The notes under the pieces are model-generated. The model saw nothing but the letters and a program-made list of their open reading frames with translations. It was not told where the DNA came from and made no database searches. Shown here in pieces: positions 53,542 to 62,576 of a DNA stretch of 64,000 bases. This stretch comes from Sphingobacterium sp. UBA7855 (lineage in GTDB: Bacteria; Bacteroidota; Bacteroidia; Sphingobacteriales; Sphingobacteriaceae): contig DLST01000021.1 in the NCBI GenBank assembly GCA_002500745.1, forward strand, positions 7,311-71,310, written 5' to 3'. Every line of letters starts with the position of its first letter. The stretch's first letter is position 1. The position numbers and the translations under genes are program-made.

Positions 53542-54573
53542 CTATTTGAAATCACTTGATTTTAGCTGAGAAAATTTATGTTTGCTATTCATGTAGAAAT
53601 CCACAATAATTGACTTCTTGTACTGTCCTTTTGTATTTTCCAGATGGTTGTGTTTTTTACGTTTTTTAGCATTTTTAAAAATATTTAGGAAGAAATACTG
53701 ATGCGCACGGCTGATAGCCCAGGCATCTTTGGGTTTTTGATCGATAAGGAATTTGGCAAGCGCAGCAAAATCAAACCATAGTCGGATGAAAATCATAAAT
53801 ATTGCTTTGCCTAAGGGCAGGTTTTTTTGCAGCATAACCATATTATTCCTAAAATTGAGATAGGTTTTTTTGGGATTGCTAGCATTGAGCGTTCCGCCTC
53901 CAACGTGGTAAACGATAGATTTGGGGCAATAGCCAATTCCATATCCCATCTTTTTCAATCGCCAGCACAAGTCAATTTCTTCCATATGCGCAAAGAAATC
54001 TTCATCTAGGCCCTCCGCAACCTTCCAGGCTTCCGAACGGATAAAAAGTGCAGCTCCTGAGGCCCAAAAAATTTCTGATTCCTCATCGTACTGTCCTTCG
54101 TCGTCTTCTACTTCATGTAGAATCCTACCTCTGCAGAAAGGGAATCCAAAGTAATCCAAATATCCCCCAGCTGCTCCAGCATGTTCAAACTTCTGCTTAT
54201 CATGGAATGAGCGTATTTTGGGCTGTGCAGCTGCCAAAGATGGGTTTCGTTCCAAGTATTCTATGACTGGTTCGATCCAATTTTGACTCACTTCAACATC
54301 CGAATTGAGGAGTACATAGTAATCAGCATCTACACGCTGCAGTATTTTGTTATAACCTCCTGCGAAGCCATAGTTTTTGTCATTTTCAAGGATAGTAATC
54401 GTCGGATAGTACTGTTTCACAAATGAAATTGAATCATCATCGGAGGCATTGTCTCCAATGACAAATTCGACATTCGGATACGAACTGTTATATACGGATG
54501 GTAAAAATTTTTCTAAAAAAAATCGACCGTTCCAATTGAGGATAACAACAGCTACTTTTGGTAATTTACTCAT
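53542..54573 (-). CDS. GT2-family glycosyltransferase
   Basis: Cytoplasmic GT-A glycosyltransferase of family 2, 343 residues. VAVVILNWNGRFFLEKFLPS begins the fold, then VEFVIGDNASDD and YVLLNSDVEV with the DxD-like SDV near residue 95, and later MEEIDLCWRLKKMGYGIGYC. The profile resembles rhamnosyl- or galactofuranosyl-type transferases. It may act in surface polysaccharide or glycolipid synthesis. Its start overlaps the acyltransferase stop by 4 nt (ATGA), so the two are coupled. Donor and acceptor unknown. Confidence 0.88.
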   Translation of the reverse strand: MSKLPKVAVVILNWNGRFFLEKFLPSVYNSSYPNVEFVIGDNASDDDSISFVKQYYPTITILENDKNYGFAGGYNKILQRVDADYYVLLNSDVEVSQNWIEPVIEYLERNPSLAAAQPKIRSFHDKQKFEHAGAAGGYLDYFGFPFCRGRILHEVEDDEGQYDEESEIFWASGAALFIRSEAWKVAEGLDEDFFAHMEEIDLCWRLKKMGYGIGYCPKSIVYHVGGGTLNASNPKKTYLNFRNNMVMLQKNLPLGKAIFMIFIRLWFDFAALAKFLIDQKPKDAWAISRAHQYFFLNIFKNAKKRKKHNHLENTKGQYKKSIIVDFYMNSKHKFSQLKSSDFK

Positions 54574-55436
54574 TTTCTACGTTTTCTTTTCCAGCGGTTA
54601 TGCGACCATAACCAATATTCTGGGGTCTCACGGATAAGCTGCTCAGCAAGCTGATTATGTAAATCGGTTATTTCATGTTCTCCAAAGCCGCTTGGCTCTT
54701 CGAGTAAGGTGTAAAATTTACAGGAATAATGACCTCTTTTAGGATTTCTGTTGATTGAACAATAAACGACCGGCGCTTTACTTATTCGAGAAAGCCTTTC
54801 GGCTCCGGTATAGACCAATGTCTCTTGATTTAGCCAATTAATAAAGTAATCGGAATCCGAATACAAAGGGGTTTGATCGGCGACCAGTATGCTGACATTA
54901 GGTTGGCCCTTTAATTTTACGATATGACGGAGTATCTGTTTCATAGGTACCATTTCTGCACCAAACCGGCCCCGCATGCCATTGTAAACCTTGTCAATAT
55001 CTTTGTTATTGAGTGGTTTGTATACGATCAACGTTGGAAAGTTTGTGATTAAACTCAAACGATGTATACCGAGCTCCCAGTTGCCGTAATGTGACGTTAC
55101 CCCAATGACATTCTTGCCGGCCTCAAGGTGTCTTGTCAATTCTTCCGCATTTTCCAAAATCATTCTTTTTTTAACTTCTTTAGCAGTAATTGTTTTCAAT
55201 TTGATCGACTCCACAATGAGGTCCGGAAAAAAACGGTAAAACTTTTTAGCAATAAGAAGCCGCTCTTTATCCGTTTTTTCAGGAAAAGCATTTTTTAAAT
55301 TCTGAAATACAATATTCTTTCTATATTCTATGATATAATAAAGTATGTAATAAAGCCCATCGGAGATCAAATACAGAAACCAATAGGGGAGAAGAGATAT
55401 AATATAGATTAATGCGTTTAACGCTTTTTGTTTCAT
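54570..55436 (-). CDS. LpxL/HtrB-like lysophospholipid acyltransferase
   Basis: Inner-membrane acyltransferase of the LpxL/LpxM type, which adds secondary acyl chains to lipid A or related lipids. 288 residues. An N-terminal hydrophobic anchor (LIYIISLLPYWFLYLISDGL) is followed by the HxxxxE active motif in VTSHYGNWELG near residue 115 and ILVADQTP near 185, typical of the family. C-terminus is basic (SHNRWKRKRRK). Pairs with the GT2 gene downstream, overlapping by 4 nt. Suggests a joint role in outer-membrane lipid or glycan assembly; that is inference. Confidence 0.88.
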   Translation of the reverse strand: MKQKALNALIYIISLLPYWFLYLISDGLYYILYYIIEYRKNIVFQNLKNAFPEKTDKERLLIAKKFYRFFPDLIVESIKLKTITAKEVKKRMILENAEELTRHLEAGKNVIGVTSHYGNWELGIHRLSLITNFPTLIVYKPLNNKDIDKVYNGMRGRFGAEMVPMKQILRHIVKLKGQPNVSILVADQTPLYSDSDYFINWLNQETLVYTGAERLSRISKAPVVYCSINRNPKRGHYSCKFYTLLEEPSGFGEHEITDLHNQLAEQLIRETPEYWLWSHNRWKRKRRK

Positions 55437-55462
55437 GCTATAGCTAAAATTCCCAGTTGTTC

Positions 55463-55494
55463 TTTACAAATATCCTTAATTTAAGTTATTTTTG
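55463..55494 (+). promoter_or_regulatory. Putative promoter of the WbqC gene
   Basis: TTTA (55463-55466), a 20-nt spacer, then TATTTTTG (55487-55494). The -7 box is a full match and the -33 element one base off TTTG. The WbqC ATG is 31 nt downstream. Confidence 0.55.
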
Positions 55495-55524
55495 CGTCAC
55501 TTATAACAAAAATCATCAGTTTTT

Positions 55525-56136
55525 ATGGAATCGCAGTTATTACTTCCGGCATGTTATCTTCCACCGATATCTTACTTTCATACGATACAAGAGCATAATC
55601 TTCCTTTAATCATCGAGAAATATGAGCATTTTCAAAAGCAAAGTTATCGTACAAGGGCACGTATTGCTTCTGCGAATGGTGTGCAGGATTTGATTGTACC
55701 GATTCAACATGGCAATAAAGATCGTGTTCCGATGAAAGATATTCGTATAAGTTATGAGTTTGACTGGCAGCGTCTACATTGGCTAAGTATTCAGACTGCT
55801 TATCGTAGTTCTGCTTATTTTGAGTACTATGAAGATGAATTTATACAGTTTTACGAAGCAAAATTCGACTATCTTGTGGATTTTAATGTGGCGCAGTTGG
55901 AACTTATTCTAAAATCTATCAAGCTTAAGCGCGCTGTGAATTTTACACAAGAGTATGTGTCAGCTCCCACGGATACGATCGATTATCGTAATGCTATACA
56001 TCCCAAAAAGGAAAGTATATTGGCTAATCCAAAAGAGTATTATCAAGTTTTTTCAGATAAGAATGGATTCTACCCGGATCTGAGTATAATCGATTTGCTC
56101 TTCAATCAAGGGCCACAATCGAAAAGTTATCTGTAA
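55525..56136 (+). CDS. WbqC-family protein
   Basis: Protein of the WbqC family, 203 residues. Begins with LLLPACYLPPISYFHTIQEH, the family signature, then SYRTRARIASANGVQDLIVP and IRISYEFDWQRLHWLSIQTA. Members occur in O-antigen and sugar-modification loci and are thought to be amino-sugar-processing proteins, but no reaction is firmly established. Divergent from the acyltransferase/GT2 pair, which fits a surface-glycan role. No signal peptide. Confidence 0.85.
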   Translation: MESQLLLPACYLPPISYFHTIQEHNLPLIIEKYEHFQKQSYRTRARIASANGVQDLIVPIQHGNKDRVPMKDIRISYEFDWQRLHWLSIQTAYRSSAYFEYYEDEFIQFYEAKFDYLVDFNVAQLELILKSIKLKRAVNFTQEYVSAPTDTIDYRNAIHPKKESILANPKEYYQVFSDKNGFYPDLSIIDLLFNQGPQSKSYL

Positions 56137-56156
56137 TTAGCCATATTTTTTGAACA

Positions 56157-56198
56157 AAATGCGTTTTATATTGTTGTTATTCAGTATAAAACGTATTT
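56157..56198 (+). repeat. Long inverted repeat just before the OMP start codon
   Basis: Arms of 16 nt (56157-56172 and 56183-56198) match at 14 of 16 positions, core CGTTTTATA / TATAAAACG, with a 10-nt loop. It ends two bases before the ATG at 56201, so in RNA it would bury the ribosome-binding region, or it could be a weak end signal for the WbqC transcript. Confidence 0.45.
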
Positions 56199-56200
56199 AA

Positions 56201-56887
56201 ATGAAACGAATCCTATTAAGTTTTATTTTGCTTGGTGCTATTTGTGCTAGTGCTTTCGCTCAAGGGGGCGTTGACACGATACATTATAGAAAAGTATACT
56301 ATTGGGGCACGACGGGCATGGGGTTTCCGATTGGAAAAACCAAAGAGATACTTTCGCCAAAATTTTCTGGAAGTATTGGCTTGGATATTTCCCTGAAAGA
56401 TCCAAAGTTTTTTGTGTCTCCCACACTTTACACGCTTTCTTTTAAGTACAAACAACCATTGATTGATCCCGATTTCGAATATCGCATAGAAGATGCCAAT
56501 ACTAATTTTTATACTTTATCATTTTCTGGAGGTATTAGGAAACAGATGCGCCGACTAAACATGTATGGTTTTGCAGGGCCTGGTATTGGTCTGACAAGTG
56601 AGCCGAGAGCACGTGTACTCGCGGATCAGAATCTTGTTAAGATGGAGAGTGAAAATCGCCTAAATTTCTCCAGTAAGGTAGGTGCCGGCGCAGACTACAA
56701 GTTTAATGGATTCTTTTTAGGTTTGGAGCTCGGCTATCTTCATAATTTTAGAAAAATACAGGATATCCCTGTCAATATCTTCACCGTCATGGTGGGATTA
56801 AAATCCGATATTACGCAGATTGGAGACAAAGTCATTGATGTCATCGGTATAGATGGTTCCATCAGCGGAAAAAAAGACAAAAAGTAA
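56201..56887 (+). CDS. Outer-membrane beta-barrel protein (porin-like)
   Basis: Exported protein of 228 residues. Signal peptide KRILLSFILLGAICASAFA with the cleavage site after AFA, then alternating beta-strand patterns (YWGTTGMGFPIGKTKEIL, SGSIGLDISL, TLSFSGGIRKQM, SSKVGAGADYKFNGFFLGLE). Such architecture is typical of small OMP_b-brl proteins. The last residues (SGKKDKK) are basic, and the classic terminal aromatic residue is missing. Converges with the YihY gene with a single base between stop codons. Function unknown. Confidence 0.72.
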   Translation: MKRILLSFILLGAICASAFAQGGVDTIHYRKVYYWGTTGMGFPIGKTKEILSPKFSGSIGLDISLKDPKFFVSPTLYTLSFKYKQPLIDPDFEYRIEDANTNFYTLSFSGGIRKQMRRLNMYGFAGPGIGLTSEPRARVLADQNLVKMESENRLNFSSKVGAGADYKFNGFFLGLELGYLHNFRKIQDIPVNIFTVMVGLKSDITQIGDKVIDVIGIDGSISGKKDKK

Positions 56888-56888
56888 A

Positions 56889-57893
56889 TTATTGTTTTAA
56901 GATCTGAATTGTATCTCCGACGTGTGCTTCAGCATCGCTTCCAATTTTTTTAACTTTTTCTGTTTGTTCGACCGCTACTGCAAATGCGGAAGGTACAATG
57001 CCCGACCCAAATTTAATGGCATAAAATTTCGTGAATTCTGCGCCAAAGTACAATATAGCAGCTGAATAGTAGATCCATAATAGCATGACGATAATGGATC
57101 CTGCAGCGCCATAAAAACTAGCCGTGGATGAAACGTTGAGATAGATTGAAATACCATATCTACCCAACATAAAAAGTAATCCTGTAAAGATGGCTCCGCC
57201 AAGCATATCTCTGAATTTTACTTTAGCATCGGGAAGGAAGGAAAAGATATATCCAAATAAGATGACAATGACTGAAAAGGTGATACCTGTATTTACCCAA
57301 GAAATAAGGGAAATTGGAATGAAAGGGAAATACGTCATCACTAAATTGGTCACTGCAACAATAAGCCCATTGATCATCAATGAGGCAATGAGTAAAAAGC
57401 CCAAGGCAATAACAATAGAAAAAGATATCAATCTGTTAATGATCAATTTCAGCCATCCCTTTTTCGGCTTGGGTTTTACTTTCCAGATATTATTGATCGA
57501 ATCCTGTATATCAACGAATAAGGTCGTGGAAGATAGGATTAGTGTAACAATACCTATCGTGATTCCCATATTGGATTTATTTTCAAATGTGATCTTCTGG
57601 AGATAAGACTGGATCTGGGTAGTAACATCCTGGCCGAAAAGTACCATGACCTCTTCCAACACCTGATCTTGGGCCGAAGATCCGCTTTGAAGATGTTCAC
57701 CATAAAAGAATCCTATACACCAGATCACGATCATAAGAAGTGGTCCGATGGAGAAAACAGTGTAATAAGCGAGTGAAGCACTCTTCTTCATGCATTTGTC
57801 ATCATTAAACCCATTAAATGCATCGACTAAAACATGCCAAATGTCTTTCCAATAAACGAGTGTAAATAAATCTCTCAGTGTAACGTGCTTCAT
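56889..57893 (-). CDS. YihY/BrkB-family membrane protein
   Basis: Integral inner-membrane protein of the YihY/BrkB family, 334 residues. Six hydrophobic helices are predicted, beginning with SLAYYTVFSIGPLLMIVIWC. KKSASLAYY, TTLFVDIQDSINNIW and IVMLLWIYYSAAILYFGAEF are characteristic, the last region being the most conserved in the family. The C-terminal tail (about residues 300-334) is polar and unusual in composition. Function is not established for most members. Downstream of the acyl-CoA ligase gene by 35 nt. Confidence 0.9.
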   Translation of the reverse strand: MKHVTLRDLFTLVYWKDIWHVLVDAFNGFNDDKCMKKSASLAYYTVFSIGPLLMIVIWCIGFFYGEHLQSGSSAQDQVLEEVMVLFGQDVTTQIQSYLQKITFENKSNMGITIGIVTLILSSTTLFVDIQDSINNIWKVKPKPKKGWLKLIINRLISFSIVIALGFLLIASLMINGLIVAVTNLVMTYFPFIPISLISWVNTGITFSVIVILFGYIFSFLPDAKVKFRDMLGGAIFTGLLFMLGRYGISIYLNVSSTASFYGAAGSIIVMLLWIYYSAAILYFGAEFTKFYAIKFGSGIVPSAFAVAVEQTEKVKKIGSDAEAHVGDTIQILKQ

Positions 57894-57928
57894 AATACGG
57901 TGATCAGTCCCAATAATCGTGCAAATTG

Positions 57929-59695
57929 TTATTCTTGGTTCTGTTCCTGATACAATTTGTCGATTGCAGTTTCGTTCTCTTTTAAAATAATCTTTCGCTT
58001 TAAACTCAATTTTGGTGTTAATTGACCGTCATTAATTGTCCATTCCTTTGGAAGTATAATGAATTTCTTAACAATTTCCCAATGTCCAAAATTAGTGGAT
58101 AACCGGTTAATTTCATCCTGATATTTTTGGATTACCTCTGAGTTTTTAATTAGTTCTTCATTTGATGATAGGTTAATCCCTTTTTGGCTTGCCCATTTGG
58201 ACAACACATCAAATGCCGGAACGATTAAAGCTCCAGGAAATTTTTTGTTTTCGCCAAAAACCATCACTTGTCCGATTAAAGTGGATTCCATGAGCTTATT
58301 TTCAATGGATTGTGGAGCGATATATTTGCCTCCGGCAGTTTTGAACATCTCCTTCTTGCGGTCGGTGATTTTAAGAAAACCATCGGCTGTGATTTCTCCG
58401 ATATCACCTGTTTTGAAAAATCCTTGATCGTCAAAAGCTTCTTTGGTAGCATCATCATTTTTGTAATAGCCTATGGTAATACTCGGGCCTTTCACTAGGA
58501 TTTCTCCGTCTACAGCGATCTTTACCTCTAAATTTTTCAGAGGTTTACCCACAGTTCCAAATTTCAATCCATTTGGTAAGTAAGAATTGACAGCGATTAC
58601 GGGAGAAGTTTCAGTCAGCCCATATCCTTCAAGTACTTTAAGTCCAGCCGCCCAAAATACACGCGCTAACCGTTCTTGAAGGGCAGCGCCGCCGGACACG
58701 ATAATCTTAATATTTCCTCCAAGCGCTTCTTGCCATTTTGAGAATATCAATTTTCTAGCAATCGCAAGTTTAAGATTATAAAGCGCTCCATTACGTTCAG
58801 ATTCTTGGAATTTCAAACCTAAATTAACAGCCCAGAAGAAAATTTTCTTTTTTACCCCCGTTAGCGCTTTCCCTTTTTCAATGATCTTATCATATACTTT
58901 TTCCAGTACACGGGGTACCGTGGTGAATACATCTGGTTTAACATCGTTGATGTCTGCAACAACATTGTCTAGGTTTTCCGAAAAATAAATCTGAATCCCT
59001 TTGGAATAGTACATGTAGACTACCATCCGTTCAAAAATATGGCATAAAGGCAGGAAGCTCAATGCCGTTTTGAAGTCGGGCTGAATCAGGTGGTTGCAAG
59101 CCAAGACATTACTGTACACATTTTTGTGTGAGAGATACACTCCCTTGGGACGCCCAGTGGTTCCTGAAGTATAGATTAATGTTAACAGATCATCTTCCGT
59201 TACAGCATCGCGAAATGGGGTTAAATCGGTGATGTCATCTTTGGTAGTTTCGATGAATGCTCTTAGAGGCGTATAATTTTCGATAGTATCAAAAGTATAC
59301 AATTTTGGGTGAATTCCATGCTCGTTGATCGCTTGTTCGATACGGTCTATTAACTCCTTGTTGCTAACAAATAGGACATTTACATCCGAATCATTTATAA
59401 TAAATGACAGGTCCTGCGCAGATAGGGTAGGATACAGGGGTACGGTTGCAAGGCCTATTTGGTTGCAGGCAAAATCAACTAAATTCCATTCAGGTCTGTT
59501 GCCGGACATAATTCCTACCCGCTCACCTTTCTTGAGCCCGAGCTTCAGTAGCGCCCTGCTTAAGGAGTCTATAGCATCTGTGTATTCTTTGGTAGAATAC
59601 GTTTTCCATTGGCCATTTCCATCGCGACCCGCTACCATAATATCCTTTGCGTAATTTTCTTTATATAAGGTTATAAAGTCAAAAATTCTGCCCAT
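57929..59695 (-). CDS. Long-chain acyl-CoA synthetase (AMP-forming)
   Basis: Activates long-chain fatty acids to acyl-CoA through an acyl-AMP intermediate. 588 residues, cytoplasmic or membrane-associated. The AMP-binding P-loop is IYTSGTTGRPKGVYLSHKN near residue 173, then GYGLTETSPV near 360, the adenylate motif GFFKTGDIGEI, and the hinge/lysine region TDRKKEMFKTAGGKYIAP near 455. Most like FadD15-type ligases of Bacteroidota and Actinobacteria. First gene of a likely two-gene unit with the YihY gene. Chain-length preference not readable. Confidence 0.93.
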   Translation of the reverse strand: MGRIFDFITLYKENYAKDIMVAGRDGNGQWKTYSTKEYTDAIDSLSRALLKLGLKKGERVGIMSGNRPEWNLVDFACNQIGLATVPLYPTLSAQDLSFIINDSDVNVLFVSNKELIDRIEQAINEHGIHPKLYTFDTIENYTPLRAFIETTKDDITDLTPFRDAVTEDDLLTLIYTSGTTGRPKGVYLSHKNVYSNVLACNHLIQPDFKTALSFLPLCHIFERMVVYMYYSKGIQIYFSENLDNVVADINDVKPDVFTTVPRVLEKVYDKIIEKGKALTGVKKKIFFWAVNLGLKFQESERNGALYNLKLAIARKLIFSKWQEALGGNIKIIVSGGAALQERLARVFWAAGLKVLEGYGLTETSPVIAVNSYLPNGLKFGTVGKPLKNLEVKIAVDGEILVKGPSITIGYYKNDDATKEAFDDQGFFKTGDIGEITADGFLKITDRKKEMFKTAGGKYIAPQSIENKLMESTLIGQVMVFGENKKFPGALIVPAFDVLSKWASQKGINLSSNEELIKNSEVIQKYQDEINRLSTNFGHWEIVKKFIILPKEWTINDGQLTPKLSLKRKIILKENETAIDKLYQEQNQE

Positions 59696-59885
59696 ATCAC
59701 TTGAGTTTATTGGTTATTACTACATGCTGTATTGTCTTAAATATAAAAAAAATATCAGAAATAAAGTTGGAGAATTTGGGATTAATCTCATAACAATTCA
59801 AACATTATGTCGTTATAGCTATGATGTAATATTTATTTTACTTAAAATGTCTTTCTAAGAGGAGGTCTGATAAATAGCCCTCTGG

Positions 59886-59906
59886 ATATGCAATTATATT
59901 GCATAT
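59886..59906. repeat. Palindrome upstream of the small OMP gene
   Basis: Perfect 9-bp inverted repeat ATATGCAAT / ATTGCATAT with TAT centre, 57 nt before the ATG at 59964. Could be an operator. Confidence 0.4.
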
Positions 59907-59922
59907 AAAAAGCATTTTTTCT

Positions 59923-59967
59923 ATGTTTGAAAAAAAAGTAAAGCAAAAAAGCGTACGATTTTTATGA
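59923..59967 (+). CDS. Possible 14-residue leader peptide overlapping the next start codon
   Basis: An ATG at 59923 opens MFEKKVKQKSVRFL and stops at TGA 59965-59967, which overlaps the ATG of the following gene (ATGA). This geometry suggests translational coupling. The peptide is basic and not recognisable. It may be a chance reading in A-rich DNA. Confidence 0.2.
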   Translation: MFEKKVKQKSVRFL

Positions 59968-60464
59968 AAAAAATATTTTTAGCCGTTAGTGGGATGTTGA
60001 TATTTGGTGCAATATCCAATAGAGCGGTCGCTCAATTGGATAATAGAGGCGCTATTGGCGGACGATTTGGGTCTGCTCAGGGAATTACTTATCGTCATAC
60101 GCTTAATTCGGATCATGCATTGGAAGGTATCATGAGTATTCAGAGCAATTCTGACTTCCGCCGTTTTCGTGTCGTAGGTTTATATGAAATATATAAACCG
60201 CTGGCTGCCGGATTCAATTGGTATTATGGTTTTGGCGGTAGCGTCGGTTCTTTTAAAGAGAAAGATAAAATTTTCGATGGTAAACGTCAGTCATTTGATT
60301 CACAGCTCAACCTAAGTATTGATGGTATTGTTGGAATTGAATTTAACGTTCCACAGTCACCGTTTCAGATCTCATTGGATGTAAAACCTTATTTTGATTT
60401 TCTAAATGAATCGAGTATCAAATTGTTTGACCCGGTCGGTTTTTCAGTAAGGTATAAATTTTAA
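59964..60464 (+). CDS. Small exported beta-barrel protein of unknown function
   Basis: 166 residues with a clear signal peptide (KKIFLAVSGMLIFGAISNRAVAQ), cleaved after AVA. The mature part alternates hydrophobic and polar residues, for example GFNWYYGFGGSVGSF and SIDGIVGIEFNV, and ends VGFSVRYKF, with the C-terminal phenylalanine of outer-membrane proteins. No family was named with certainty. Single gene with a palindrome and leader reading upstream and a shared terminator downstream. Confidence 0.7.
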   Translation: MKKIFLAVSGMLIFGAISNRAVAQLDNRGAIGGRFGSAQGITYRHTLNSDHALEGIMSIQSNSDFRRFRVVGLYEIYKPLAAGFNWYYGFGGSVGSFKEKDKIFDGKRQSFDSQLNLSIDGIVGIEFNVPQSPFQISLDVKPYFDFLNESSIKLFDPVGFSVRYKF

Positions 60465-60468
60465 TGAA

Positions 60469-60502
60469 AAAATAATAGCGGAAAACTCCGCTATTATTTT
60501 TC
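60469..60502. terminator. Bidirectional terminator between the small OMP and M61 genes
   Basis: 15-bp stem AAAAATAATAGCGGA / TCCGCTATTATTTTT (60469-60483 with 60488-60502) with an AAAC loop and T/A-runs on both sides, between converging genes. Confidence 0.85.
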
Positions 60503-60519
60503 ACAGAAATATGTCAGTT

Positions 60520-62265
60520 TTAAGCCATCCAGATTTTACCCAATAATTCCTGTAGGAAGGTTTGCTCCTTGAGCGGACGAATCTCATAAATCTTTTTAGT
60601 ATTCTTTCTGATTTGAACCGGTATCTCACGCACCAATCCATCCCGTGCCACCAAAAAGTTTAATAGTTCCCCCTCTTTGGCGTGCTGAACAATGAAATCA
60701 ATTTCTTTGTCTTTAACATCGAGTCTGATGTTGTTGATTGCAATGAGTTCATCTCTGACATTCAATCCGGCCTCGTATGCGCCAGAATCTTTTTCCACGG
60801 TTGTTACTAAGATTAAGCCCTCTACTTTATTTGTGGTAATCCCTAATGTTAAGGCGTTGTTATTGATATTTGTGTCAATAATTTCATAACCAACTAGATT
60901 AAAATAATCGTTATAGTCCAGTTCGCCATCCTGATGCGCCGCGTCGAAAATATCATCTAAGGAAGTGCCCGCGATGCGTTCAGCAAGACTTTTAAATTCA
61001 TTTTCTTCAAATCCTCGATCAAGTTTTAGGAAAAACTCTTCATAAGCTTCGCGAATAACATCATCCAATTTTAGTTTACCTTCCGTAGCTGCAATAATTT
61101 TAATATCCAGCAATGCCGTCAGCATCGCACCTTTATTATAGTAAGATATACCTGAATTTATTGAATTTTCATCCGGTCTATAATATTTAATCCAAGTATC
61201 GAAACTTGAAGCAGCTGCAGACTGTATAGCATGCCCGGGACGATTCAATATAGTATTAAAGTCGTTAGCTAACAAAGAGAGATATTCTTTTTCGCTATAG
61301 AATCCACATCGTTTAATAATTAGGTTATCATAATACGAAGTGAATCCTTCCATAATCCATAGTCCCGTCGTATAGTTTTCAGCATCGTAATTAAACGGGC
61401 CTAACGCTTTTGGACGTAAGCGTTTTACATTCCAAAGATGAAAATACTCATGCGCCACGAGGCTCAGGTAATTTTTGTAACTGGTCTCGTTAAGATAGGC
61501 ATTTCTTGACGCCCCCAAAACCGTGGAATTGAGATGTTCTAACCCGCCACCTCCAGACTGATAATTATGTGTAATAATCACATAACGCCTATTCGGGTTA
61601 GAACCCCAAACACGGGTTTCTTCTTCAACAATACGGGTGATGTCTTTTGTCAATTTTGCTTTATCATAACTTCCCCCTCCAACCATGGCACATTCATGTT
61701 CGACACCCGCAGCCTGAAATTTCCAGATATCCTGATTACCAACTTCGATGGGACTATCGTATAAGATATCAAAATTTGGCGCATAAAATTTATGCTCCTC
61801 AATTTGCTCAAGCCCCGTTGATATGCTCGTCCAAGTATCTTTTAAATTTATGCGGACTGTAGTCGGATGGTCGATCCGGTTATCAATATAGAAGAATGTC
61901 GCTGGCGGTACAATAAAAGCATGGTCGCTATCAAAAAAATTAGTACGTACTGAAGCTTCAGACCCATAGACGGCATAGACTACTTCAATTTGATCCAACG
62001 ATTCTGTGGGTATTCGCCAGGTATTTTTAGAAATTTTTTGATAGTTGATTGTATTTCCCGTTTTGTCAAGTGATCGGAATCGTTCTACATTTTTAGCGTA
62101 TTCGCGAATCAAATAAGATCCAGGAGACCATACCGGCATTTTTAGGTCGACATAAGGCTGGCTAAGATTTGTTATGCTCATTTTCACCTCAATATAATGA
62201 GCTTGCACTTCTGAAAATGTTACTTCAAAATGTATTTCGGGTATGTTTAAATGGTCACTATCCAT
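60520..62265 (-). CDS. M61-family metallopeptidase with PDZ domain
   Basis: Zinc peptidase of family M61 (glycyl aminopeptidase type), 581 residues. The zinc motif HEYFH sits in LVAHEYFHLWNVKRLRP near residue 275, and the downstream zinc-binding Glu in WIMEGFTSYYDN near 315. The N-terminal beta domain precedes it (VWSPGSYLIREYAKNVERF). A PDZ domain covers about 480-560 (TVEKDSGAYEAGLNVRDELI). No signal peptide is visible, so it may be cytoplasmic. Single gene with a full-consensus promoter. Substrates unknown. Confidence 0.92.
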   Translation of the reverse strand: MDSDHLNIPEIHFEVTFSEVQAHYIEVKMSITNLSQPYVDLKMPVWSPGSYLIREYAKNVERFRSLDKTGNTINYQKISKNTWRIPTESLDQIEVVYAVYGSEASVRTNFFDSDHAFIVPPATFFYIDNRIDHPTTVRINLKDTWTSISTGLEQIEEHKFYAPNFDILYDSPIEVGNQDIWKFQAAGVEHECAMVGGGSYDKAKLTKDITRIVEEETRVWGSNPNRRYVIITHNYQSGGGGLEHLNSTVLGASRNAYLNETSYKNYLSLVAHEYFHLWNVKRLRPKALGPFNYDAENYTTGLWIMEGFTSYYDNLIIKRCGFYSEKEYLSLLANDFNTILNRPGHAIQSAAASSFDTWIKYYRPDENSINSGISYYNKGAMLTALLDIKIIAATEGKLKLDDVIREAYEEFFLKLDRGFEENEFKSLAERIAGTSLDDIFDAAHQDGELDYNDYFNLVGYEIIDTNINNNALTLGITTNKVEGLILVTTVEKDSGAYEAGLNVRDELIAINNIRLDVKDKEIDFIVQHAKEGELLNFLVARDGLVREIPVQIRKNTKKIYEIRPLKEQTFLQELLGKIWMA

Positions 62266-62290
62266 GAAAAATAAATTTAGTATGAGCTCA

Positions 62291-62322
62291 CAAAGCTAGA
62301 AAGTATCGTATGATTAATCAAA
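62291..62322 (-). promoter_or_regulatory. Promoter of the M61 gene
   Basis: Minus strand: TTTG (62319-62322), exact 20-nt spacer, TAGCTTTG (62291-62298). Full consensus. The start codon is 25 nt downstream. Confidence 0.85.
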
Positions 62323-62506
62323 CAAAAAAATATATTAATGGTTCTTTAATAACTGCAATAGGCATAAAATAGTACGCTATAGGGAGATATTGAAATTCTC
62401 TCCAATATACTATTTTTCAGTTAAAGATATTGTATGAATTGAACAATTATTCGTGGTGCTTTCGACTGAAATCCTATTTATGAGGTTTGTTGAAAGACGC
62501 AAAAAA

Positions 62507-62538
62507 TCTGTTTTTTATAAGAATTTTTGCTAAGTTTG
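62507..62538 (+). promoter_or_regulatory. Promoter of the GlcNAc kinase gene
   Basis: TCTG (62507-62510), a 20-nt spacer, then TAAGTTTG (62531-62538). The -7 box is a full match; the -33 element is one base from TTTG. ATG 62577 is 38 nt downstream. Confidence 0.65.
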
Positions 62539-62576
62539 ATACAATAGTTTATTGGGGAAAATAATCAAGAATTTGT

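Larger units (their letters stand above)
62266..62576. other. Divergent region between the M61 and kinase genes
   Basis: About 310 bases. It holds two promoters pointing away from each other: the M61 promoter at 62291-62322 (minus) and the kinase promoter at 62507-62538 (plus). No other feature seen. Confidence 0.6.
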
